Counted from the first letter of the stretch, positions 13,831-26,323 are shown. The stretch is 64,000 nucleotides of DNA from Tenebrio molitor (GCF_963966145.1 NC_091053.1:11842001-11906000), one strand, 5' to 3'. The notes: generated by a model not told the origin, from the letters alone. Made by a program: numbers and translations.

Positions 13831-14053
13831 CGTTTGAACAAACACTGGAATTATCCGGATGTCCGGAACTGTCCGTATCACTGTCGTGGATGGGGTTGGA
13901 GTGCAGCGACAAATCCCTGGGTCCCGGACTAGGCGACCTCCCTCTGATGATCGCCGCCCCGTCGGCCGGTCCACTCAGAATGTCTGTGATCATGAAACGG
14001 GAACGCGTGGCGGCGGTTTGAGGCATGGTCCGGACCTCGTCTTGCACGGTCAT
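13831..14053 (-). CDS. Bar-class homeobox gene, N-terminal exon (partial)
   Basis: This is a GC-rich open segment on the minus strand ending at a textbook donor (AACG|GTAAGT, exon end at 13,831). From the ATG at 14,026 it reads MPQTAATRSRFMITDILSG, then a Pro/Ser-rich stretch (RGRSPSPGPRDL) and an acidic Ser-rich tail (HDSDTDSSG...SSVCSNG). FMITDIL fits the EH1/FIL octapeptide (F-x-I-x-x-I-L), which in Bar and NK homeodomain factors recruits Groucho-type co-repressors; the RSRFM...DIL form near the N terminus is most like BarH1/BarH2. Two in-frame ATGs are possible, at 14,053 and 14,026; the latter has the better context (ACCATG). The frame stays open further upstream, so the true start is not settled. 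The homeodomain exon is not in the window. Alternatives are another NK-like homeobox gene or, less likely, a chance frame. The product would be a nuclear DNA-binding transcription factor. Confidence 0.6.
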
Positions 14054-14400
14054 GCCAGCCACCGTACTCGACACTTTTTCCCCTACACCCAACACTTTGA
14101 TCCGAGATGGTCGACCACCGAAACTCGAGCGCCACCAGATCCGGTCGCACAGACTCACTCTTACGTAAACGGTCGCTAACAGGTGTGTTGCGTGCCTAAA
14201 ACCAACACTCGAGACGTTTACTTGGAAACTAACCTAAAAGCGGCATTCTGTGCAGACACCGGCCGTAAATCAGCCATGTTGTGCGCCCCACTCCGACAGA
14301 TATCCCCTCCAGAACTCGCTGACGAATCGCGGGGACGCGTTGATAATTGGCGGACCAATGGGCGGCCGAGGCGTTAGTGAGTCGTCTTCTTGTGTTTATT
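14054..14400. other. GC-rich 5' flank of the Bar-like exon
   Basis: This CpG-containing stretch lies immediately upstream (minus strand) of the exon and probably holds 5' UTR and promoter-proximal DNA. The minus frame is open from the exon into it, so additional N-terminal codons cannot be excluded. No TATA box or initiator could be assigned with confidence. Confidence 0.35.
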
Positions 14401-14994
14401 TTATGGGCAGGTCTTTCGTACAGATTTTATTAGATTGACTATTTAGGTAAACAGTTTTATGCTTTTATGCTTTAAGCTCTTTTCATTGGTTACATAATAA
14501 AGCTACTCTCAAATAGCCTCTCTTATTGTGCGGTTCTATTCTATTAGTTTTGCAGGTATTATGAATTGGCGTTGTTTTACTATTGTTGGGCTTTTTATTG
14601 ACCATTTGAATGAGCGTTTTGTTGCGCGTTTTATGATGCAGTCGATAAACTTAACCGAATAAGAGTTAATAAAAGCGAAGGATCGAGCTTTTGATGCGGT
14701 TACGTTTTTTATGCCACACGAAACATTTTTTATCACTTGAAAAATAAATTAAATCAACACTTATTTATTTTAAATTGCTACCATGGATTTGATGTCATTT
14801 GAGATAAATTGCACCTGCTGGTGGTGTCATAATTGTCGCACGAGCTTATCCATCTTAAAATCTGGTACGAAATTAGATAGGTAGGTAATCTAAATGTTAA
14901 TTGTGAGAAGTTACAAGGATTATAATTACCTATTACAGGTGAAGATTTTTTTTAAACTTAACTTAAATAACTAGATAATAATTAAGCACAGCGT

Positions 14995-15273
14995 GATCAA
15001 CAATGACTGAGTCTGTTGGCAATAACAATTGAAAAATATTGGTGTTTTTCTGTTTCGTAATTGGCACTGACCGGATGTTTTAACTTGACACATTAAAAAA
15101 AAATTAGGTTATGTCGGGTATGTAAAAATGACCCTTTGATGGTAAACATAAAATTCGCCTGTCAACTCTGTCAAAGCTGACAACTGGAAATGCGTTTAGA
15201 TTACAGTGGTACCAAAATCATTCAAATTTTCATTGTTACCAACAGACTCAGTCATTCTTGATCACGTTGTGTG
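14995..15273. mobile_element. Fold-back (MITE-like) element, about 280 bp
   Basis: The left end reads CACAGCGTGATCAACAATGA then CTGAGTCTGTTGG. The right end, reverse complemented, reads CACAACGTGATCAAGAATGA then CTGAGTCTGTTGG. The arms are about 35-40 bp and the interior is non-coding. Target duplication is unclear, so the superfamily is left open. Confidence 0.75.
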
Positions 15274-15739
15274 TAATATATTTAAATATGTATAAAAACA
15301 ACAATAAAATTCCAATTTACCTATAAATACCATGCGATCAAATTTAAAAAAAATAGGTTTTTTTAATTGATCGCCCGTTACATCAAGGTAATTAGGTATA
15401 CCTAGATGACACAAGTATTATTTAAACACAATTAACCAAAATTGGTACAGATCATTGTGTATTAACGCATCACATTTTTTAAATTTTTTGTTAATGCATG
15501 TAGCGCTAGCAATTTTAGTGATTTTTCTACTAAAATATGTTAATTTATTTGTTACATTTTAAATAAGATGAATCTTCACCTCTTATTCAGTATTTGATTC
15601 GGAAATCAAAATTACAAAAATTTAATTGGTTTGTTAAATAGTTCCGTTTTTGTAGCAAAAGACAAACTAATTATGTAAATGATTTATAACAAAAATTTAT
15701 ACATACCTACTTAGTTTACCAACAGAAGGATCATTTATA

Positions 15740-16465
15740 TCGGGTGGGGCATCGTATACGCGCACGCGAGAAATCGCGACTTCTAATTAAATAAAATTGT
15801 CGAAATTTTTCAGACTTACCCGGCTATTGGTAAGGTACATTTCATAATTTTTTGATATTTTTTCACTTACAAACAAAGCCAAAAAAATAAAATGTAAATT
15901 TCAACCAAAAAGTCAAATTCTGATTTTTATACTAACCTACCCAGATTCACTTCCTATAATTATTTACGAAATTTACGGAAAAAAATACCAATTAGATTTT
16001 GAATTAAACGCAGTTTTACATTTCAACTTTCAAAATCATTTTTATTTATGACCTGCCACTTGTGCTATCGTAAATTTAGGTGACAATGGAAACTGTCAAT
16101 TTTATGGCAAAAAGGTTTAAAACGGTCGGCTATACCTTTGTTGGGAAATTATACCATTGTGCCGTAAATCTGGTTTACGTTTAAATAAAAAAGCGAATTA
16201 TTTAATTAATAAATTTGTAATTGTGCCACCAGGGTTTGATGGGCTAGCAGATACAGATTCATTTAGTGTAAAAACTTTATAGGTAAATTAACAGTTAATT
16301 TCAGAAAACTAATAAAACTGTTACGGCCTTATTTATTAACAAAAAAATTTTTAAAAATTCTCAAATAAACCTTATCAATAATTAGTCAGGTATATAAAAT
16401 TTGGCCAATTTTATTTAATTAGAAGTCGCGATTTCTCGCGTGCGCGTATACGATGCCCCACCCGG
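15740..16465. mobile_element. Non-autonomous DNA transposon with 59-bp perfect TIRs
   Basis: Positions 15,741-15,799 and 16,406-16,464 are exact inverted copies over 59 bp, beginning CGGGTGGGGCATCGTATACG. TATA flanks both sides (15,736-15,739 and 16,466-16,469) and may be a 4-bp target duplication. The 600-bp interior is AT-rich with no reading frame. Perfect long arms suggest recent movement by a transposase encoded elsewhere. Confidence 0.8.
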
Positions 16466-16607
16466 TATAGAAGTGCTTGATTTTCTCATGGGCTATGAGT
16501 CATATCTGCGCAAACGACAAATATCCGTCTCAGGTAGGCGCTACAAATCGATAGGAAAACATCGTCGTTCGTTACGCTAGTTTCATCTCTCTCTGATCTA
16601 TTTGTAG

Positions 16608-16785
16608 GTATCGGGTGTTTTTTTAAATTTCACCTCATAGTAGGCGTTGAAGAGTCGATTGTGAACGCACTATAGAGGTTACGGATTACGGATCAGCTGT
16701 TTAAATCTTACGTTTTACACGAGTGGTGCGTTCACAATCGACTCTTCAACGCCCACTACGAGGTGAAAGTTAAAAAACCCGATAC
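16608..16785. mobile_element. MITE family M1, copy 1
   Basis: This is a 178-bp element with inverted ends (GTATCGGGTGTTTTTTTAAA at the left; reverse complement of the right, GTATCGGGTTTTTTAACTTT). Inner arms contain GGCGTTGAAGAGTCGATTGT. The core GGATCAGCTGTTTAAA is shared with copies at 21,417 and 55,506. TA borders both ends. Confidence 0.8.
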
Positions 16786-17291
16786 ATACTGGATGTCCCA
16801 GAGTTGCGATGAAGCTCCATAACTTGTTTATTATTAAAGATATCAACTTTCCTTTTTTTTCGAGATGATAGTTACGCTTTTACTGCACATTCGGAAAATA
16901 TTGGGGTATATATACACGGTGTTCCAATATTATAAAAACACTAAAGTTATGTTTTTTTTAAATAGAACCTACCCAGTTTGATTTCATTTTTGGATTCTAC
17001 GCTAAATTTATTAATCAAATCGTTTTTACTTATCTGCCATCGTTTTTGATCATTGGCCATTTTTTTTGTCAGAATTTCGAATTGCAGGGGTCCGTTCGAA
17101 AATTCGTATCTTCCAAAACGTTGCACTAAATTAGAATAATTGACGCTGTTTGATTCCTGAATGTTTGCCGCATCTGTTGAGTATTACTCAACAACCTGCT
17201 CAGTCACATATGCCTACTGCGATTTTTTAAACGTAGATAGATAATAAAGTAAAAATGTCAAAAACTCATTTTTTTTTCAAATGGCACTCCG
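16786..17291. other. Repeat-like, non-coding
   Basis: The phrase ACTGGATGTCCCAGAGTTGC at 16,788 and 'cacggtgttccaatatt' at 16,916 resemble ends of common insect DNA transposons, but no paired inverted end was established. No gene seen. Confidence 0.35.
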
Positions 17292-17464
17292 TATTTATTA
17301 TTGCACTTATCGAAAGCTTTTTTGACAAGCTTTTAGACAAATCGGGTTTGTATAGTCGAATCTGAAAATTAGGGTGCTATCCTAAAATCACTAAATTTGG
17401 AGCAACTTGTATACTGTTGGAAAGCTTATCAAAAAAGCTTTGGATCAGTGCAATAATAAATAAA
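17292..17464. mobile_element. Fold-back element, about 173 bp
   Basis: The left arm (TATTTATTATTGCACTTATC, then GAAAGCTTTTTTGACAAGCTTT) and the right arm, reverse complemented (TATTTATTATTGCACTGATC, then CAAAGCTTTTTTGATAAGCTTT), match with few differences. Non-coding. Confidence 0.7.
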
Positions 17465-17727
17465 TTATCATAAAACAATGATGTTTCTCAGTTGCTAGCA
17501 GTCTCTTCATCCATGCGTGAATATATGTATGTATGTACCTATCTAGAGCATACTCAAACAAAAAAGTACATACTTACCTATCACGTGGTGTTTAGTCCCA
17601 CTGGTTGTAGCGTAAATCATAGGATAGCTCATGTACTTCTCTATTTGAATGTACTGTAGCTAGCTATTCAATGAATAAAAATAATATTGTCTCAGTGGAT
17701 TGTCCATTATTTTTCTATGTATGTAGG

Positions 17728-17984
17728 TATAGTGGTCCGTTTTCTCTAAGGTTATATTGGAGCCGTAAAAGTAGTTACTCCGAATAAGCTGCCCTTTTGT
17801 GTGGGTTTCAGAAGCTACGCGCCCCTGCAATAAATCAAAAAACTCTGAATCTGAACGAAACAACCAGCCGGGTTTGCTTGCTGTTTACAACCACAAAATG
17901 TTTCCTATTGTAGACAAATCAACTTTTACACAATGGGATAATTTTGCGACTCCAATATAACCTTAGAGAAAACGGACAACTATA
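17728..17984. mobile_element. MITE-like element, about 257 bp
   Basis: Terminal inverted repeats of about 35 bp differ at one position. They run from TATAGTGGTCCGTTTTCTCT to AAGGTTATATTGGAG on the left and mirror this on the right. The interior is non-coding. TA or TATA at both borders would suit a Tc1/mariner-type target, but this is inference. Confidence 0.75.
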
Positions 17985-19465
17985 CTTTTAAAACTTTTAC
18001 ACTTAGCTGCCTTGTGGGGGGTTATAATAGAATATATCTTTTGTTAGAAAGAAGGAGAGAAATATCTTTAAAGTTGTATAAATAATTTCTTCACTAACAA
18101 TTATATTTTACAACTGCAGCTGAGACACCATCTACACCACACGATTTAAAGAGTGGTATGTAAATGGTCTCCCAGAAATAATTACATTAATTGTAATAGG
18201 TAATAGAACGTGTCAATACTAGCAACATGTTTCAATAATAATTTTTCCGTAAATACTTTAGTTATGAAATTAAAAACTGTTGAAAGATTTTGTATACATT
18301 TCGTTACTGGCGCATGAATAACTACTGTTTTCTTTGCCCGGCATCGACAAACGACAAACAAAAAACGAATGCAAGAAAACTTTCACTTGCACTTTAGACA
18401 TAGTAGCTAATTGTTGCGACCCTTGTTGTTGTAATATTAAATGGGAAGTATCAAAATGTGGATGAGTGAAATGGAAATTGTGGTAGTAAATGAAAGCAGT
18501 TGTGGTCTTGAATCTTTTATTACAACAAAAAAAAAAACACTTGAAAAATATTTGTAACTAGAATGGTACATTCATTGTTTATTGATTATTACAATAAGTT
18601 GTTGACAACAAAGGCTAGATGTGCGACTGACCTCAATCAAACGCCCATACCTGAAATTGTAGTTGCAAAATGTTTCTAAAAGTTATTGCATTAATCATTA
18701 ATTAGAGACTTTAGTATATTAGGTATGTTAATGTTGAAAGAATCATCACAAAGTCCGGGTAAAGTGTAACTTGCCGTGTAGAAATATTGAAATATAAGAG
18801 AATAACACTTACTTGTACATCTGTTACAAATCACAATTTGTATTGAGAATTCCTGGGGGTGTCCACCCTCTTGCCCTATCGAAAAAACGATATCCCAAAA
18901 GTACCAAAGATCAAAGAAAGTCTTCCTTTAAAATAGTCGTCTTCATCTTCTTCACTGAACGAAACGACCATTAATTACATTCGAATTAATCACAATTACT
19001 GCCGCCGTTATGGTCACAACACTGTGTCGAAATTAATCTTCCACTCTTTGCAGAAATATCTTGTGGTTGCAAATCTCGTAAAACTTCTAAGTCTAAGTAT
19101 TTCCTCATACAGAAAAATCACATGGAGCTCTGGCTGTGGTGATTGGCAGGGACCATTTCGTACAATCCAGCCTGCGAGAAAATTTGCGTTTAGTCACTTT
19201 TCTACAACATGTGTGCTGTACACCATCATGCTGGTTATATCTAATAAAAATAAAAAACTAAACAAATACGGTATTTAAAAAATTCAAATTCATTTAAACA
19301 AGATTTTTTGGTTCGACACTGTCAGAATTTGAGAATTTTCTCCTATGTGAACGGATTTTGATAAATGTCACAACTTGTCAAAACGAAACGTCAAACTAAT
19401 TTTAAAGATTTTAAACGATTTGGAGCTTTTAAGGGGCTCGTCGAACCAAAAAACGTTGTATTCAA
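17985..19465. other. AT-rich DNA, nothing recognised
   Basis: No gene, RNA or inverted-repeat element was found. The frame at 19,024-19,278 has no recognisable domain. Confidence 0.4.
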
Positions 19466-19584
19466 CTCGTTCGAGTGTAAATTGGGCCTTTTTGGCATGA
19501 GTGGGCCTTTAAAACGCTCGTTTCACTCGCGTTTTAAAATGGCCCACGCGTACCAAAAAAGGCCCAATTTACACACAAACTCGT
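19466..19584. repeat. Fold-back element, family F1
   Basis: The left arm contains GTGTAAATTGGGCCTTTTTG then TGGGCCTTTAAAACGC. The right arm is its inverse (GCGTTTTAAAATGGCCCACG, then AAAAAAGGCCCAATTTACAC). The loop is only about 11 bp, so the transcript or single strand would form one long hairpin. Half copies lie at 6893 and 35,217. Confidence 0.75.
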
Positions 19585-19766
19585 CAAATAAACTACTATT
19601 TTTGCATATCGTAATGAAAGTGGCACTTTTTTACACGCAAAATCGTAGTGAAAGTAGTAGGTACTTTTTTGCATCATTTTATTCCATCTCCTTGGAGATG
19701 ATTGTCAAGCAAAGCATAGGTACCTATTTTTTTTGTAATTTTTCATAAATTCTTTTAGACCAAATT

Positions 19767-19882
19767 ACAACACGTTATGAAAGTCTCTTTTTTTCACTTA
19801 TTTGCTTAATTAACTCGGGCTACGCCCTCGTTCATCAATCTGCAAATTCGTGAAAAAAAGTATGACTTTCATAACTAGTTGT
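19767..19882. repeat. Fold-back element, family F2, copy 1
   Basis: The ends ACAACACGTTATGAAAGTC and (inverted) ACAACTAGTTATGAAAGTC flank T-rich arms. The centre is a CTCGGGCTACGCCCTCG palindrome. The layout matches the copy at 60,600-60,716 and resembles the element at 45,554-45,719. Confidence 0.7.
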
Positions 19883-20880
19883 ACAAATAACTATTTTTCA
19901 TTCTCATATTAAAATAAAATGTTCCAGACAAGTTCTGTTTTTGGTTAAAGTTAATGTACCTACTTATTTCTGGAACGGCTGTATACATTTAAGTATACAG
20001 ATAAAAATTGCGACTTATAATTATACAAACTTAATGAAATTTGATACATGTAACTGGTTAGTTAACCTTGAAGAACATTTTTTTTGTTATTAAATAAAAC
20101 TGTAAATTAAAAAAGTAATTTTAACCAAATTTTCAGTTTCTGATTTTTTTGCTGGCGTATGGGGATATTTATTGAGGAAATTAGCGGAAACATTTTGAAC
20201 AAAACCCACTTTTGCATTAAGTATACTTTTCCCATTTATAATTTGGTTTTATGGCAGTGCAATTGTAATTATTAGGGGCTGGAGTTGTGGTTTTGGCAAT
20301 AGTGAAGAAATTGTAACCTGGTCAGACAACAGACCTTCTTTTACAGTCCTAGGATTTATGGCGGTAGTTGCCTATTGTCGGGGTATTTAACTCCCTGACA
20401 ACAGGGCTGGTAGTAAAACCAAATTAGAAATGGGAACACTATACATACCTATATAATTTTAAAAATGATTTTATTTACGATCTGCCTAGTTGAAGTGCCG
20501 TAAATTATGCGACAATAGGATTTGGCCAGGAGCAGGTAGTAGTATCCTAGAATCGAGCTGGCTCCATTCACTTTTATGGTGAAGCTGTAAATAAGAGGGT
20601 TCAAAAAGGTAAGTGATCCTTTTGTTGGTAAATTATATATTTTTGTCATAAATCATTTGATTAGTTTGTCTTTCAATACGAAAACGCAATTTTGTAAATG
20701 TAGATAGGTAACATTAAAGAACTGAACTTTAACTTGATATTTCTGACAATATGTCATTAATATGTCATAATTTTTATAACCTTATTTATAAAAAGCCCAA
20801 TTTACACGATGTATATTTGTAATTATTGACTTTATACAATTGTGATGTTCGTCCCAGTTTTTTATCTCCATCGATAGTAT

Positions 20881-21128
20881 GTACACTTCTGTGGAATAAA
20901 ATTAAGCACAGCAAATATTTTATAGTTTAAACGGGACAAGACGAAATTCCTAGCAACAAAAAAATTTATGCTTTTTTTTAGGAATGTCAAAATGCCGTGC
21001 CATTTAGAAAAAAATTCAAAAATGTTTTCAAATGTTTTATCAATTACCATAGATCCGTGTTATACAACTAAAATACTGTGAAAATTAGTCATAAGGCTTG
21101 TGCTTAATTTTATTTCACAGAAGTGTAC
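20881..21128. mobile_element. MITE-like element, about 248 bp
   Basis: Terminal arms of 30 bp (GTACACTTCTGTGGAATAAA then ATTAAGCACA) are repeated inverted at 21,099-21,128 with one mismatch. The interior is AT-rich and non-coding. Confidence 0.75.
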
Positions 21129-21416
21129 TTACCTACTAATTTTGTTAAATTTTGTTTAATTACCAGTCATGATTTTGGAGAGGTGCTTGTACCTGAGACA
21201 CGTTGTATAGTGAACAAAATTATTACCAATAATAAAAAGTTAAAGTTGTTACAGAGTTTTTTTTTTTTAATTTTACTTCCTTAAGTATTATTATTATTAG
21301 CAAAATTATTAACGATTTAACAATAGAATAAAGTAATTTTTTTTTTCGGCAAAATTCCTTTTTACAAGATTAATTTTAATGAGTTAGAACTTTTTGACTT
21401 TTACTTGAATAAATTA

Positions 21417-21615
21417 TTGGGTGTTCATTTAAATTTCTCATGAAAGTTGGCGTTGAGATTCGATTGTGAACGCACCACGAATTACGGATCACGGATCAGC
21501 TGTTTAAATCTAACCTCACTTTCTGCGATGTTTGTATTTTTACTCTGCAAACTGATGAGTGGTGCGTTCACAATCGATCCTTCAACTTTGAGGAGAAAAT
21601 TAAAAAAACACTCGA
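21417..21615. mobile_element. MITE family M1, copy 2
   Basis: It shares with copy 1 the inner arm GATTGTGAACGCAC, the core GGATCAGCTGTTTAAA and the inverse arm GTGCGTTCACAATCGA. Ends read TTGGGTGTTCATTTAAATTT and, inverted, TCGAGTGTTTTTTTAATTTT. An extra 20 bp or so in the centre distinguishes it from copy 1. Confidence 0.8.
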
Positions 21616-22555
21616 TGCAACATAAGCTTTCGGAGGTATATTTTTTCAGTTTTGAAACGAAATCTTTAAAAATGTTACTACATAACGATGCCCTTGAATA
21701 TTTTTTTCGATAGGTACAACTTTAATTTTTAACACAATTTTGGAGAGAATTGTAACATATTTTTTTTTACTTTTTCAAAATTTCTGTCTAAGAAATGTTT
21801 GTATAGTTTTAAAGCAGGTGACCACAAAAAGTTGTTAGGTTAGTAATGCTTTTGAAATATTGCTTTTGCTGACATTTAAATCAAGACACTGGCTTCAACA
21901 TTTGTCATTTGGACATTTATTTTTTATTAATTTTCTAAAATAATAAATATTTCTAAAATGGTTTTCACTATTGGCCTATTTGCGTACCGGTTTTTTTAAT
22001 CAAAACTGTTATATTGAGAATATTCACGACAATCTGTGCATACATTTCTTGTTCTAAATCCAGAAGATCGCATGGTAGAGGCGGACGTTTTAAAAATATG
22101 TACTGAGCTCTAGACAAGTCTACTGGACGTGTAACAGTAGCTACACCAGATGTTGCGAAAAATGTTCCAAACCAAATGGTTTCACACAATCCACACCTTT
22201 GGGTGGGTCCTTTATTGCAACAAATAAGTATTTCCGAATTAACACTTGATCTTTTTCCTTCCCTCTCCAAAATTATTTTCTTTCATTTTAGCACACTTCT
22301 CAAGAAAAATTTACATTTACACTGTTCCAAATATTCCTTGATTCAACAACTCAACAACACGAGTCTAATTTTGCCGTTGGTACAACAAATTACTTAATAA
22401 TGACACGCAAGACACTACTTCTTTTCTGATGAGACTCGGTTTCACCTTTCTGGTTTCGTTAACTCTCAAAATTATAGAATTTGGTTATAATCCTCACAAT
22501 GTTATTGAAGTGTCATCGCATATAATTAAAATTGGTGTATGAGTTGTAACGTTTC

Positions 22556-22880
22556 GAGGGGAAATTATTGACCCGATCTACTTTAATGAACCTATGAACT
22601 GGATGGTGTGGACTAAAAAACGGCTATTTCCAACAAGCTGCAGCGACTGCTCACACTGCACGAACAACAATTATTTAGACTTAGAGGAGTTTTCCAGAGT
22701 GAATTGATAAAAGTAGGATTGGGACCAAGCCTATCACCTGACTTAGTTCCTCTTGATTTATTTTTTTTTCCTCCATTTAAAAAAATTGTTGGCACACCCA
22801 ATTAACAATTTGCAAGAATTGCAATAAGCAACTGAAGATGCTACTTATAGCGAATGTCAGAGTCGAAATGTTATCTATGT
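22556..22880 (+). pseudogene. Mariner-like (IS630/Tc1 superfamily) transposase fragment
   Basis: Two adjacent frames carry the hallmarks of an insect mariner-type DDE/D transposase. FQQAAATAHTARTTI begins at 22,628. In the next frame follow LRGVFQSELIKVG and SLSPDLVPLDLFFF, then a remnant of the following helix (FKKIVGTPN). The family signature around the second catalytic aspartate is FQQDGAT; here it reads FQQAAAT, so that residue is lost. Stops and at least one frameshift break the rest, and the N-terminal two thirds are missing or unrecognisable. It cannot encode an active enzyme. Confidence 0.75.
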
Positions 22881-25800
22881 TTTTAATTTAATTTAATTAA
22901 TTAATTCACAGTTTTCATATCCCCTTCACAGATTTGTCATCAGAAGACAGAATACCCAGACTTGCATTGCCAACATAAAAAAAACAAACATCACAACCTA
23001 TCATAGTCACACTGTACAAAATTGTCGAGAATTTTTTTCCACAAGTAGTACGACAGCTTCAAGAAAAGTGCTCAATTGCACTGTAGCGATTCCAAGTTTC
23101 TCTGCAAGTGAGATACTGTCAAGATCTTGTCTTGTTCCGCTCTACTGATTCATTCCATGTAACAAAGTCAACTTAAACGATTGTACATCCACTAGTCTCA
23201 TAAAGTTAATAATTCATTCATGCAAACACTATGTATTCTTACAAAATTCACTTGTTGGAATAATTTTTACTTTCGTTGTGATGTAAATTTTTCTAGGCAA
23301 AAAACTGCGCCAAAATTCGGATTAAACTTAATCTCATTTTTAAACGGTAATTTCCGCGTATTAGACAGTCAAATGTGTCTCGATAAAAATTCAAATGGAC
23401 TCGTCAGTGTCAGTCGACATCCTCGCCGGCGGAAATATCGCTATCTGATCCCGAGAGGGAAACCATTTTGCTAGAATATTAATCAGGAGCGGGCATTCGA
23501 TTAAGTTATTAGCAGTGCCTAATCTAATATTAAAATAATTCCGAAACAAGACCGAATGAATATGCAAGCCGACTAAACCGAGTTTAGCTGAGACGGTTTC
23601 GCAAACCGGAATCATTAGCAGACGAAATTTAATCCGGTATCAAAAACACAATGGCCGCGCAGGGCAATTAGACTAATAATGAGGAACAACAATTTAAATG
23701 TATTACGCAACGAAAATGGATGGTTAAGGTAAGAGTAATAGTTGGGCATTGTCTGGAGCGTGAACGGTTCACTTTTATAATTGCGTTATTATTTTAGAGT
23801 GAAAGTCCGTTATGAGAGTGTCAGTGGTGAGCCTACACCGGCCACGAATAACTCCCGATCTGATGCATATTCATGAATTTCGAAAAGCTCAACACCACGA
23901 CCGCTTTGCTTTGTTAATTGGTTTTTATTGTTCCGTGCAGCCGTTTGCTTAATTATTTTCAAAATTATCTCCGTAAAAAAGTGAAAATTCATATAACTGC
24001 CCCGCTTTTTACTGTCTTACGTAATGACGGAAGTCGCCGTAATTAAACACGACGAGCAATTAGACAGCTACTAAAACCGTCATTATCTGAACGATCGTAG
24101 ATGCGACGTTTCGGAAGTACATATTGGACAGTCTCAGGTGATTGGCAGCTGTCATCGATTCGTGTCGTGGCAGTTGTATATCGACGAAATCGGAAAATCA
24201 TCTTGCTAGAGGTGCTGGATTTTCTCATGGACTCTCGTCTATTTGTATGTACATATTCGAATTTGAAAGTAGTCGACGTTTTCAGTTTTCATTTACAGAT
24301 TTTCCATTGGTTTATCGCTCCGCCTTCGCGCAGATAATACCAAGGTCACAGCCCATGAGAGAATCCAACACCCCTACCCTTCAGTGTATCACAATTTATG
24401 TGTCTAAGACACAAACTGTTGTCTTCCACAACTAGACCAATCTAATTAAGTTAAGTAAAAAAATGTATGGATGGTTCAAATCGGTTCGTTAGATCTTGTC
24501 ATACATTTGCACCGCATCGCATTGCCTAAACAGTTTATAAAAAGAGCGATGTTTAAAAGGGCGCCGCGAAATACTCCAGTTTCGCGTGATTGATTGATTA
24601 AAGAAAGTCTACATGTTCTTTAAAAATTCCCAAAAAAATCTCGTAGTGTCTAGATACTCCAAAGAAAATTGTTGCGCAAATTATAAGTAATTGTCGATCA
24701 TTTTCGATTTTTTATATTGAAAAAGCAAAACATTTTAATTTCGATTTTCACTTTTAGTTGCAGTGAACCCCTATGCACGCTCCCACACCACAATATTTTA
24801 ATTTTTTGGTCTTACTTGGTGAATAAAAGCGATAAACGACTTCATGACTTATAATAAAGTAATTTAGTAATCGTTTCCTATGCTTAGCTTTCATCACTTC
24901 TCAATTCAAATACGACTCCATCTGCATAACTAATTATTGTTATTATTGCTGTTGTGTTGGTAATTAGAGATTTTGCCAGATATGTTGGCAGAAAATTTTT
25001 AATAGATCTAAATTATACGACTTCCACATATTTTATATTTAACTGCACTAATTTTTATAGAGCTCGAGATTTACTCCACGATAAGAATTAATTTTACGCT
25101 TATTAGAGACCACCTGGCTTACTTAACTGACTATTATGGTTATGAATAAATGTTGAAATTTATCGAAACAAACATGAAGTAATGGCCAGGAACTCGACTT
25201 GCAACAATAAAGTGAGATATACAGAGTGAGTCCTCTAGAGAGTCAAATACCTTATTAATGTTACTGTTATTATTAAACTCGTTGGTTGATTTGTCACCTA
25301 CAACACACAGCGTAACCACACTACCCTAAAGCTCAAGTAATGTGGTTACTTGGTTGCATAAATTCAAGGGGCTTTAAGATAATTTAAGATCTCTAAAAGG
25401 AGAAGAATTATTACGGAAGATGTGTTGTCTGATGTGCTAATTTTTTCGATTGTAGTTTCAACAAGATGTTACCGCACCCCACACTACCTATAGAATGGAA
25501 AAAATATTGACTTTTTCATTTTTGTGGCTGTTTGAATGAAAGGATGTTTGTGGTGTTGTCCATAAATGACACTAACTTCGCCCCCAAATCGTTCTAACGA
25601 CTTAAATACGAAATGTATTTTCCGTGCCCCAACAAGGGGTGTTTTACACCGGCAACCTGAACTTAATCAGATTGTTACCTACTACTTCTGTCCGAAAGGA
25701 AACAGATGGTGTCACAGTAACAATTATCCTGAAACACTAAGCTCTTTTGAGGGGAGTCAAGCATGAGAGCCCACCAATTCACGGCCACCTTTCGCATTAA

Positions 25801-26323
25801 AACCCTGCCAAATTTCTCCGGATCCAGGGGCGGCGTCGCCGCCCCCTGCTCGTCTGCTAGCCTGTAAAAAATTCATCGGTATTTTTTCATGTGCAAAAAC
25901 AAAGCATCCAGGCTGTTGCTTTAATTGTCTCGAATGTTACCCGCCACTGGTCACGGTCCACTTTAATTCGCACCGTCGGCCACATTATTGCTCTCAACAA
26001 TACAACTCTCGCCGTATAATTATTTATCTGTAATGTGGGGTGAGCGACGATAAAACTGCTGATTAGCAGATAAGACGGAAGGGTCTCACCTATATTTTCG
26101 AGTGGGAAAATAAACCATTTAGGATATCCTGCGAGATAAGACCGACATGACGAAAATCATTAATACAGAATTATGGTCGAGGTGTAGTTTTATTGGTCTA
26201 AATGTGTGCGATAGACGCACAGATATCTGACTATTAATTTAATGATGTGTTTATGTCTCGGATAATGAAATTAATCATCTATATCGACACACTAATTATT
26301 TATTGAAGTCGAGCAACAAAAAC
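22881..26323. other. Non-coding region with one dispersed repeat
   Basis: No gene recognised. The segment 25,310-25,405 is a diverged direct copy of 30,538-30,625 (shared TAAGCTCAA-type and GGTTACTTGGTTGC-type sequence). A GC-rich hairpin (CAGGGGCGGCG / CGCCGCCCCCTG) lies at about 25,826-25,850. The more GC-rich stretch at 23,390-23,600 has no recognisable product. Confidence 0.4.

Noticed and set aside
14054..14158. Extending the Bar-like protein to the GTG at 14,158
   Set aside because: GTG is not a plausible eukaryotic start here; in-frame ATGs at 14,053 and 14,026 are better candidates.
19365..19748. 127-codon open frame
   Set aside because: It spans the F1 fold-back hairpin and shows no domain; arms of a repeat being open by chance is likelier.
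21990..22270. Minus frame with TRPVDLSRAQYIFLKRP, vaguely like a mariner PDLTPLDFFLWG block
   Set aside because: Alignment depends on frameshifts and substitutions at the key residues; no catalytic motif is clear.
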